Notes under the pieces: generated by a model | Told to the model about the DNA's origin: nothing | Database searches by the model: none | The model's input: only the letters and a program-made list of their open reading frames with translations | Position numbers and translations under genes: made by a program | Shown: positions 54,581 to 62,007 of the stretch, in pieces | Layout: each line of letters opens with the position of its first letter | Position numbering within the stretch: position 1 is the stretch's first letter | Source of the DNA: Arthrobacter sp. FB24 | GTDB taxonomy: Bacteria; Actinomycetota; Actinomycetes; Actinomycetales; Micrococcaceae | DNA length: 64,000 nt | Reading direction: 5' to 3' | Assembly (NCBI RefSeq): GCF_000196235.1 | Contig: NC_008541.1 | Location: 2,418,001 to 2,482,000, forward strand

Positions 54581-55717
54581 TTAGTGCATGGTGAACCGGG
54601 CGGCAACGCGTGAATTGATGACCGGCACACTGGCGGCGGATCCGATCAGCCGGTTCCGGACATGCCACAGCGGGCGCGGCACCGGCCGGCCCAGCGCCAT
54701 GTTGACTTCGGATTGCCGGACGGCCCTGGCCGCCGCCCGCAGCCGGTGGCGTTCAAAGGACCTGAGTTCAGGCCCGCAGTCAGCATGCGCCAACCGGCTG
54801 AGGATGAGCGGCGCCAGTTCAGCGGCATCCAGCCACCCCAGGTTCATTCCCTGGCCGCCGATGGGGCTGATTTCATGGGCGGCATCACCGATCAGAGACG
54901 TCCGGCCGTGGATCATGCTCTTCACCCGCCGTGAGCGGACGCCGAAACTGCTGAACATCGAATTGGTGCCGGCGTCGACGGCGATTCCGGTCCGGTCGCG
55001 CACGATCAGGGCCAAGGAACCAGCGGTGGGCACGTCCGGCGTGGTTCCCGGAAGCCTGGCCACCCACCGACGCACGCCTCCAGGCAGGGGGAAGGACTCC
55101 ACGATCCCGGAAGCCTCCAGGAAAAGGGCCGCGTCGGGGCCGAACGACGTGCCGTCCGCGAAGTCTCCCATCAGGTATCTGTCCGGATACGTCCTCAGCG
55201 GGGCGGTGATGGCCAGCAGCTGACGGATGGTGGAGCGGACCCCGTCCGCGGCCACCGCCAGCGAGGCGTGAATTCTGGATTCCCCGCCGGCGGTGACGAC
55301 GTCCACCGCAACCGAGGAGCCGTCGTCGTGAATTCCTGTCACTGTGGCGCCGCGGATGATCGCCCCGCCGTCCAGTGCACCCACGCGCCGTTCCAGGGCG
55401 GCCTCCGTAAGAACCTGCGGGACCGACAGCACGAAGGGGAAGCGGCCGGACACGCAGTCGAAGGACATGCCGGCTACTTCCACGCCGCCGCCAATGGCAA
55501 CCCCGCGGCGGATCCGCACGCCCTCGTTCACCAGGCCTGACGCCACCCCGATCCGGTCAAGCGCTTCCAACGACGGCGGATGGATGCCGATGGCGCGGGA
55601 GTGGGTGTCGGGTTCCGTGCGGCGCTCCAGGACGCGGACCGATACGCCCTGCTGCAGCAGGAGGGCCGCCAGGTACAGCCCCACCGGCCCGCCGCCCACT
55701 ACGACGACGTCAATCAC
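54581..55717 (-). CDS. FAD-dependent hydroxylase of the type III PKS operon
   Basis: 378 aa. GxGxxG motif VVVGGGPVGLYLAALLLQ, second FAD motif LIGDAAHEISPIGGQGMNLG, and LERRTEPDTHSRAIGIH identify a class A flavin monooxygenase or hydroxylase. As in the srsABC locus of Streptomyces griseus, it would hydroxylate the polyketide-derived phenol to a quinol/quinone. It overlaps the methyltransferase gene by 4 bp. Confidence 0.9.
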   Translation of the reverse strand: MIDVVVVGGGPVGLYLAALLLQQGVSVRVLERRTEPDTHSRAIGIHPPSLEALDRIGVASGLVNEGVRIRRGVAIGGGVEVAGMSFDCVSGRFPFVLSVPQVLTEAALERRVGALDGGAIIRGATVTGIHDDGSSVAVDVVTAGGESRIHASLAVAADGVRSTIRQLLAITAPLRTYPDRYLMGDFADGTSFGPDAALFLEASGIVESFPLPGGVRRWVARLPGTTPDVPTAGSLALIVRDRTGIAVDAGTNSMFSSFGVRSRRVKSMIHGRTSLIGDAAHEISPIGGQGMNLGWLDAAELAPLILSRLAHADCGPELRSFERHRLRAAARAVRQSEVNMALGRPVPRPLWHVRNRLIGSAASVPVINSRVAARFTMH

Positions 55718-56448
55718 CGCGGGCGTTCCGGTTCAAGGTCAATCCGGGTGAGGAGGTTGCGGAAGGGTACGCGGGGCGCAACGGCCCAGCCCGGGGGAGC
55801 GGCAGCCCGGAGTTCCGCAGTTGTGTAACTGCGGCGGATGGACGTCAGCCCGTCCGCCCTGATGAAGGAACCGCGAAACGGCCATGATCCCGCGTAGAAG
55901 AGCGCATATGCGGCGGGGCTCCGGCGGATGTCGTTGTGGAGGACGGTGCCGCGGGACAGCAGCGCCGACTCGGCGAGGAACTGCGGCAGTTCCGCTGCGC
56001 CCAGGTGGTGCAGCACGTGGTTGGAGATGACGACGTCGTAGCGTTTTCCTTCGGCGGCCAGTTCGGCAGTGGATGCCTGCCGGAACGTCACTGCGTCGAG
56101 GCGCCCGCGGCGCAGCGCGAACTCAAAGGCACGACGGTCCGGATCGATGCCGGTGACTTCCAGCTGCCGCCGATCCCTGGCCGCCCACGCCGCCAGCAGA
56201 ACCGCCAGGTCCCCGCCCCCGCAGCCGATATCCAGCAGCGTTGTGACCCTGTCCGTTGAAAGGAGCGGCCGGAGGTGCGTCCGGTAGATTCCGCGCCATC
56301 CGGCCACGGCCCGGTTGACCAGGGAAAATTGTGCGTAGGTGCGGTCCAGCCGTGCAGGATCACAGCCCGGACGGTCCATTTCCTCCACAGCGTGCGTGTC
56401 ACGCTCGCGCAGCATTCCGACGGCGGCCGTCGTATGCGTGGCCATCAA
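55714..56448 (-). CDS. Class I SAM-dependent methyltransferase
   Basis: 244 aa. SAM motif I LLDIGCGGGDLAVLLAA near 72, GIDPDRRAFEFA, and VVISNHVLHHLG are typical of small-molecule methyltransferases. It probably methylates the phenolic polyketide. Overlaps the PKS and hydroxylase genes by 4 bp on each side. Confidence 0.9.
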   Translation of the reverse strand: MMATHTTAAVGMLRERDTHAVEEMDRPGCDPARLDRTYAQFSLVNRAVAGWRGIYRTHLRPLLSTDRVTTLLDIGCGGGDLAVLLAAWAARDRRQLEVTGIDPDRRAFEFALRRGRLDAVTFRQASTAELAAEGKRYDVVISNHVLHHLGAAELPQFLAESALLSRGTVLHNDIRRSPAAYALFYAGSWPFRGSFIRADGLTSIRRSYTTAELRAAAPPGWAVAPRVPFRNLLTRIDLEPERPR

Positions 56449-57659
56449 ATGAGTGACGGCTCGGTGCGTGCTGCGGCTTCATCCGTCCCGGCGAACTGCC
56501 GGATAGCCGCGTGCGAGCCTTCCGGCTGCGGTGCGCGCACCTTGGTGAACATCGCCGTTTCCACCGTCAGGCCCGGCCCGAAGGCCATCGAACAGATGCG
56601 TTCATCGCCCTCCTGCGGCGGGAGCCCGGCGATGTGTTTGAGGACAAACAGCACCGTGGCGCTGCTCATGTTGCCGAAGTTGCGGAGGGTTTCCCGTGCC
56701 GGCACGAGCTGCTCATCGGTGAGCTCAAGCCGGGACTGTACTTTGTCCAGGATGCTCCGCCCGCCGGGGTGGATCGCCCAGTGGGTGATGTCACGGTAGG
56801 GGAGTCCCCGCAGGGATTCGTCCCGCGAAAGCAGCGGCTCAAGGGCGCCGATGATGTGGTCGTCAATGATGTGCGGGACATAGTTGCCCAGCACCATCTC
56901 GAAGCCCTCGTCGCCGATGTTCCACGCCATGGATTCCTCTCCGACGGGAGTGAGTACCGTTTCGAAGTGGTCCAGCTGCAACAGGGGCGTTCCGTCCGGA
57001 ATGTCCCGTGCCGAGATGACCGCTGCTGCGGCGCCGTCGGCGAACAAGGCCGAGCCCATGATGGTGTCGGGGTCGTTGGAGGTGCGGACATGGAGCGAGC
57101 AGAGCTCCGCGCAGACCACCAGGACAACGGCGTCGGGGTCTGCCTCGCAGAACGACTTGGCGGCACGCAGCGCCGGAAACGCCGCGTAACAGCCCATGAA
57201 GCCGAGGTGGTAGCGCTGCACGGCCGGACTCAAGCCCAGGGCACGGACGATCTTGTAGTCCGGGCCGGGGTTGAAGAAACCCGTGCATGAGACTGTCACG
57301 AGATGGGTGACGTCCTGTGCACCGATTCCGTGGCAGGCATCAAGCGCGGCCTGGGCGGATTGAACGAAGAGCTTGGTGGCTTCGCGGCCGAAGATGTCGT
57401 TCCGGACCTTGGTGCTGGGGCTCAGCACAAGGCCGGTGGCCGGGTCGAAGAACTGCGGATCGTCCGCACGGGTGTCCTTGGTGAGCTCGGTGACAGCCGT
57501 GTACCGGGTGTCGATGGCTGCGGAATCAAAGCAGGTGTTGACCAGCCGGGACCCCAGCCTGGTCAGCCCCGGCTGGGCCGCGAACACGTCGCGGGCTTCA
57601 GACTGAATGAGTACGGTGGGCGGGACAGCAGTTTCCAGGGACCTCATGTAGACCGTCAT
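56445..57659 (-). CDS. Type III polyketide synthase
   Basis: 404 aa, chalcone-synthase fold. Catalytic triad Cys125 (VSCTGFF), His297 (HWAIHPGGRSILD) and Asn330 (GNMSSATVLFVL). The starter and product cannot be read from sequence; the genetic setting resembles alkylresorcinol/alkylpyrone systems. It leads a three-gene operon with 4-bp overlaps and is divergent from the UvrA-like gene. Confidence 0.95.
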   Translation of the reverse strand: MTVYMRSLETAVPPTVLIQSEARDVFAAQPGLTRLGSRLVNTCFDSAAIDTRYTAVTELTKDTRADDPQFFDPATGLVLSPSTKVRNDIFGREATKLFVQSAQAALDACHGIGAQDVTHLVTVSCTGFFNPGPDYKIVRALGLSPAVQRYHLGFMGCYAAFPALRAAKSFCEADPDAVVLVVCAELCSLHVRTSNDPDTIMGSALFADGAAAAVISARDIPDGTPLLQLDHFETVLTPVGEESMAWNIGDEGFEMVLGNYVPHIIDDHIIGALEPLLSRDESLRGLPYRDITHWAIHPGGRSILDKVQSRLELTDEQLVPARETLRNFGNMSSATVLFVLKHIAGLPPQEGDERICSMAFGPGLTVETAMFTKVRAPQPEGSHAAIRQFAGTDEAAARTEPSLI

Positions 57660-57699
57660 GGTTCATTCTCAGTGAGCTTCGGACTTAAGACAATGGTGG

Positions 57700-57713
57700 C
57701 TACCAAACGGTAG
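57700..57713. promoter_or_regulatory. Palindromic operator candidate
   Basis: CTACC-AAAC-GGTAG, 5-bp arms about 40 bp upstream of the type III PKS start. Form and position suggest a TetR-type repressor site for the PKS operon, but no regulator gene adjoins. Confidence 0.45.
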
Positions 57714-57739
57714 GGCACCCATCCGGACCGGCCGGAGCT

Positions 57740-57770
57740 GGTTAGATTGAACCGGGTTAGATTGAACCGG
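57740..57770. repeat. Perfect 15-bp tandem repeat
   Basis: GGTTAGATTGAACCG occurs twice in tandem (57740-57754 and 57755-57769). Each copy has GGTT...AACC ends, an internal inverted repeat. It lies between the divergent PKS operon and the UvrA-like gene, so it may be a regulator-binding array or a simple duplication. Confidence 0.85.
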
Positions 57771-57823
57771 GCGACGCCGACGGAAGCCGCGACGGCTGCC
57801 CCCGCATAACCGAGGGAGACACG

Positions 57824-60214
57824 ATGAGCATGGCCACCCAGGCCGAACCCCAGCCGCCGGCACCGCACGTGGCCGACAGCCACGACCTGATCCGCGTGCA
57901 GGGGGCGCGTGAGAACAACCTCAAGGACGTCAGCCTGGAGATCCCGAAGCGCCGGCTGACGGTCTTTACGGGCGTCTCCGGTTCGGGCAAGAGCTCACTG
58001 GTGTTCGCCACCATTGCCGCGGAGTCGCAGCGGATGATCAACGAGACGTACAGCGCGTTCGTGCAGGGCTTCATGCCGACTCTGGCGCGGCCCGACGTCG
58101 ACCTGCTGGAGGGCCTGACCACCGCGATCATCGTGGACCAGGAACGGATGGGGGCCAACCCCCGCTCCACCGTGGGCACCGCTACCGACGCCAACGCGAT
58201 GCTGCGTATCCTCTTCAGCCGGCTGGGGACACCGCATATCGGTCCACCCACGGCCTTCTCCTTCAATGTCCCGACACGGAAGGCAAGCGGGGTGATGAGC
58301 ACCGAGAAGGGCGGCCGGGTCGAGAAGAGCGTGGTGCAGAACGCGGTCTACCTGGGCGGCATGTGCCCGCGGTGCGAGGGCATGGGCTCGGTCTCCGATT
58401 TCGATCTCACGGCGCTCTACGATGACAGCAAGTCGCTCGGCGGGGGTGCCCTGACGGTCCCCGGGTACAGCATGGACGGGTGGTACGGCCGTATATTCAG
58501 CGGTGCCGGCTTCGACATGGACAAACCGATCGCGAAGTTCACCAAGAAAGAGCTGGACGACCTGCTCTACAAGGAGCCGACCAAGATCAAGGTCGAGGGC
58601 ATCAACCTCACATACGAGGGCTTGATCCCGAAAATCCAGAAATCGATGCTCTCCAAGGACGTTGACGCGATGCAGCCGCACATCCGTGCCTTTGTTGAGC
58701 GTGCCATCACCTTTCAGTCCTGCCCTGAGTGCGAGGGCACGCGACTCAGCCCGGAGGCAAGGTCGTCGAAGATCCAGGGCCGGAATATCGCCGACCTGTG
58801 CGCGATGCAGATCAGTGACCTGGCCGGCTGGGTCCGTGACCTCAGGGAGCCGTCCGTCGCCCCGCTCCTCAAGGGGCTGCAGCACCTGCTCGACTCCTTC
58901 GCCGAAATCGGGCTGGGTTACCTTTCCCTGGACCGGCCCGCGGGCACGCTGTCCGGGGGAGAGGCGCAGCGTACCAAGATGATCCGGCACCTCGGTTCGT
59001 CCCTCACGGACATCACCTACGTCTTTGACGAGCCGACGATCGGGCTCCACCCGCATGACATCGAACGGATGAACAAGCTGCTGCTGCAGTTGCGTGACAA
59101 GGGCAACACCGTGCTCGTCGTAGAGCACAAACCGGAAACCATCGACATCGCTGACCACGTTGTTGACCTCGGCCCCGGCGCAGGCACCGAGGGCGGCAAC
59201 GTCTGCTTTGAGGGCAACGTGGAGGGGCTGCGGGGGAGCGACACCATCACCGGCCGCCACCTCGACGACCGGGCAGCTGTTAAGAACACGGTGCGCACGC
59301 CGTCCGGCACCCTGGACGTTCGTGGTGCCTCGACGCACAACCTCCGCGACGTGAGCGTCGATGTTCCGCTCGGCGTGCTCTGCGTCGTGACAGGGGTCGC
59401 GGGTTCAGGCAAGAGCTCGCTGATCCAGGGCTCGGTGGCCGGCCGCGATGGCGTTGTGGTGATCGACCAAGGCGCTATCAAAGGCTCGCGCCGCAGTAAC
59501 CCGGCGACGTACACCGGCCTGCTTGAGCCCATCCGTAAAGCATTCGCAAAGGCCAACGGTGTGAAGCCGGCGCTGTTCAGCTCCAACTCCGAGGGCGCCT
59601 GCCCCCCGTGCAACGGTGCCGGGGTCATCTTCACGGACCTGGGTGTGATGGCCACCGTGGAGTCCGTCTGCGAGGACTGCGAGGGCCGGAGGTTCCAGGC
59701 GTCAGTCCTGGAATACGAGCTGGGTGGCCGGAACATCGCTGAAGTGCTGGCAATGTCCATGACCGAAGCCGAGGCGTTCTTCGGCGCAGGCGAGGCACGG
59801 ACGCCGGCAGCCCACAAAATCCTCGACAGGCTTGTGGACGTCGGGCTCGGGTACCTGACGCTCGGCCAGCCGCTCACCACGCTGTCCGGCGGCGAGCGGC
59901 AGCGCGTCAAGCTGGCTACCCAGATGGCGGAGAAGGGCGACGTCTACGTCCTGGACGAGCCGACCACCGGCCTCCATCTCGCCGACGTCCAGAACCTGCT
60001 GGGCCTGTTGGACAGGTTGGTGGATTCCGGGAAATCAGTAATCGTGATCGAACATCACCAGGCCGTTATGGCTCACGCCGACTGGATTATCGACCTTGGC
60101 CCGGGCGCCGGGCACGACGGCGGACTGGTCGTCTTTGAGGGCACGCCGGCCGAGCTCGTCGCCGGACGTTCCACGCTCACCGGTGAACACCTCGCGGCCT
60201 ACGTCGGCGCCTGA
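57824..60214 (+). CDS. UvrA-like ABC protein, DrrC-type
   Basis: 796 aa, shorter than UvrA (about 950). Two ABC cassettes: Walker A GVSGSGKSSLVF and GVAGSGKSSLIQ, signatures LSGGEAQRTKMI and LSGGERQRVKLA, and three Cys-rich zinc segments (CPRCEGMGS, CPECEGTRL, CPPCNGAG with CEDCEG). The UvrB-binding domain region is reduced. DrrC-type UvrA-like proteins protect producers of DNA-binding drugs; next to a PKS operon it may be a self-protection protein. Start ATG after GGGAG. Confidence 0.9.
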   Translation: MSMATQAEPQPPAPHVADSHDLIRVQGARENNLKDVSLEIPKRRLTVFTGVSGSGKSSLVFATIAAESQRMINETYSAFVQGFMPTLARPDVDLLEGLTTAIIVDQERMGANPRSTVGTATDANAMLRILFSRLGTPHIGPPTAFSFNVPTRKASGVMSTEKGGRVEKSVVQNAVYLGGMCPRCEGMGSVSDFDLTALYDDSKSLGGGALTVPGYSMDGWYGRIFSGAGFDMDKPIAKFTKKELDDLLYKEPTKIKVEGINLTYEGLIPKIQKSMLSKDVDAMQPHIRAFVERAITFQSCPECEGTRLSPEARSSKIQGRNIADLCAMQISDLAGWVRDLREPSVAPLLKGLQHLLDSFAEIGLGYLSLDRPAGTLSGGEAQRTKMIRHLGSSLTDITYVFDEPTIGLHPHDIERMNKLLLQLRDKGNTVLVVEHKPETIDIADHVVDLGPGAGTEGGNVCFEGNVEGLRGSDTITGRHLDDRAAVKNTVRTPSGTLDVRGASTHNLRDVSVDVPLGVLCVVTGVAGSGKSSLIQGSVAGRDGVVVIDQGAIKGSRRSNPATYTGLLEPIRKAFAKANGVKPALFSSNSEGACPPCNGAGVIFTDLGVMATVESVCEDCEGRRFQASVLEYELGGRNIAEVLAMSMTEAEAFFGAGEARTPAAHKILDRLVDVGLGYLTLGQPLTTLSGGERQRVKLATQMAEKGDVYVLDEPTTGLHLADVQNLLGLLDRLVDSGKSVIVIEHHQAVMAHADWIIDLGPGAGHDGGLVVFEGTPAELVAGRSTLTGEHLAAYVGA

Positions 60215-60232
60215 CCAGACAGGGTGCCCAGG

Positions 60233-60266
60233 GGTTCAGAAGGCGGGTCCTCTCGTCTTCTGAACC
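60233..60266 (+). terminator. Terminator-like hairpin after the UvrA-like gene
   Basis: GGTTCAGAAG (60233-60242) and CTTCTGAACC (60257-60266), a perfect 10-bp stem shortly after the stop, with no T run. Confidence 0.55.
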
Positions 60267-60514
60267 ACTTCTCCAAAACGCCGATAATCTACATTATGTA
60301 AAGTAGTGCTCTGCGTATTGCATCAGATGAATCAATCGCCCCGATCCCCCTGATCGGCAAGGAGTTCTCTAACTCCATTGAGATTCCGCGGAATTTGCGG
60401 CCTGACGGCTTTGATGCGCCGCGGCCCAAGCGCTCCTGACGGCTGCAACGCCCATCCTCAGAGCGACCGACACAAGCGTCTGACCTGCGGTTTTGCGCTG
60501 ATGATGCATTTAAT

Positions 60515-60527
60515 GAATCATTGATTC
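60515..60527. promoter_or_regulatory. GAATCA palindrome before the integrase
   Basis: GAATCA-T-TGATTC, a perfect 13-bp inverted repeat about 40 bp before the integrase start; a further GAATCA lies at 60329. A candidate operator for the HTH protein of the same module, or a recombinase site. Confidence 0.45.
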
Positions 60528-60568
60528 AGGATTTGAGCACAAACTTCGACGGAACTGTGAGGCGAAAA

Positions 60569-61675
60569 ATGGCGGTCGACGGGTCCGGGCGTGTGCTGCA
60601 GCTGAGCGCTGTTCAGCTGCTGCATCCCGAGGAACAGACGCTCGAAGACATGCTGACCGGCTGGCGCAACCAGCAGCTCTCCAGGAACCTCCAGTTCGAC
60701 ACAGTCGACAAGGGCATCGAGTGCGTCCGCCGGTTCGTCAACCATGTGAACGAGTTCCCGTGGAACTGGGCACCGGAGCAAGTCGAGGAGTATTTCGGTG
60801 ACCTCCGCTCGATCCACCAGCTGAAGCACTCCACTATCCGCGGCTACCAGTCCACGCTCCGCCGGTTCACGTCCTACGTGTCGAACCCCGACTACGGCTG
60901 GGACCAGGTCTGCGAACAACGCTTCGGCACACACCCCTCCCAGGTCTTCTTTGACTGGAACACCGCCACCCACACGCAGGAGTACGAAGGACGCGCCTCC
61001 AAGCGGCCCTTCACCAAGACCGAACTGCAGATGCTGTTCGATCACGCCGACGACCAGGTCGAACTCATCGCCGCCTCAGGCAAGAAAGGCTGGCAGGCAG
61101 CCTACCGGGACGCCGTCATGCTGAAAGTCGCCTACTCGTACGGGCTCAGATTCAACGAGCTCCGGCACCTGCAAACCATCGACTTTGCGGCCAACCCCCA
61201 AGCACGAAGGTTCGGCAAGGCAGGCGTCTGCAAGGTCCGGTTCGGCAAATCACGCAAGGGCTCCCCCCACAAACCCCGCAGCGTCCTGACGGTCTTCGAC
61301 TGGACCGCCGGAGTCATCGAGGACTGGCTCGCCAACGGACGAGGCACACTCGACACCTTGGACCTGTTCCCCAGCGAACGCGGCGGCCTGATCTGTGAAT
61401 CCACCCTGCTGCGCCGGCTCCGGCGCTACCTCAACGAGCTGGGCCTGCCAATGGATGGCCTGGACCTGCATTCGCTCCGGCGCTCCTATGCAACGCACCT
61501 GCTCGAGGACGGATGGGATCCTAGATTCGTGCAACATCAAATGGGCCACGAACACGCCTCCACCACCGGGATCTACCAGTTCGTCAGCGACGACTTCCGC
61601 AACACGACCCTCCGGGCGGCCCTGGACCGCACCATGGACGAAGTCCTGGGCGTGCAGATGCGAGGTCAATGGTGA
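60569..61675 (+). CDS. Tyrosine-family site-specific integrase
   Basis: 368 aa from the ATG at 60569, which follows GAGG by six bases. An N-terminal SAM-like core-binding domain precedes the catalytic domain with Arg194 (YSYGLRFNEL), a Lys region, His301 and Arg304 (LHSLRRSYATHL), His327 (MGHEHASTTG) and Tyr336 (IYQFV). All catalytic residues are present, so it should be active. It overlaps the next gene by 7 bp. A TTG start at 60521 is an alternative. Confidence 0.94.
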   Translation: MAVDGSGRVLQLSAVQLLHPEEQTLEDMLTGWRNQQLSRNLQFDTVDKGIECVRRFVNHVNEFPWNWAPEQVEEYFGDLRSIHQLKHSTIRGYQSTLRRFTSYVSNPDYGWDQVCEQRFGTHPSQVFFDWNTATHTQEYEGRASKRPFTKTELQMLFDHADDQVELIAASGKKGWQAAYRDAVMLKVAYSYGLRFNELRHLQTIDFAANPQARRFGKAGVCKVRFGKSRKGSPHKPRSVLTVFDWTAGVIEDWLANGRGTLDTLDLFPSERGGLICESTLLRRLRRYLNELGLPMDGLDLHSLRRSYATHLLEDGWDPRFVQHQMGHEHASTTGIYQFVSDDFRNTTLRAALDRTMDEVLGVQMRGQW

Positions 61676-62007
61676 AACGCGAAGTCGAATACAAATGGCG
61701 GCTCTCCGAGCTCATGGCAGCACGGGGACTGCACAACACCACCGACCTCATCCCCCTGCTGGCCGAGCGCGGCATCACCTTGTCCCGGCCACAGGTCTAC
61801 CGTCTCGTCAACCAGAAGCCCGAACGCGTCGCACTGCAGGTCATCGCCGCGATCTGCGACATCTTCTCCTGCGGACCCGAAGACCTCATCACCGTCACAG
61901 CCGCCGACGTCCGCGCCCGCAAAACAGGCACCAGCGCCCCCAACGTCGTCGACCTGAACCGCACCGTCAGACCACGACGGGCGCGCATCATCGACAATGA
62001 TCACTGA
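61669..62007 (+). CDS. Small XRE-type helix-turn-helix protein
   Basis: 112 aa. The N-terminal 70 residues match the Cro/CI helix-turn-helix (LSELMAARGLHNTTDLIPLLAERG, then LSRPQVYRLVNQKP and ALQVIAAICDIFSCGPEDLI). It overlaps the integrase by 7 bp and the third gene by 11 bp, so the three form one translational unit. A role as the module's repressor, or as recombination directionality factor, is inference. Confidence 0.9.
   Translation: MVKREVEYKWRLSELMAARGLHNTTDLIPLLAERGITLSRPQVYRLVNQKPERVALQVIAAICDIFSCGPEDLITVTAADVRARKTGTSAPNVVDLNRTVRPRRARIIDNDH

Larger units (their letters stand above)
60215..60568. other. Intergenic region before the integrase
   Basis: 354 bp without a gene. It holds a likely terminator (60233-60266), AT-rich patches, TACATTATGTA, GAATCA half-sites, a CCGATC/GATCGG hairpin near 60341, and a direct repeat of CCTGACGGCT. 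It may contain the attachment or control region of the recombinase trio. Confidence 0.6.

Noticed and set aside
57995-59338. 447-aa minus-strand frame opposite the UvrA-like gene
   Set aside because: Antisense shadow of a gene with Walker and signature motifs.
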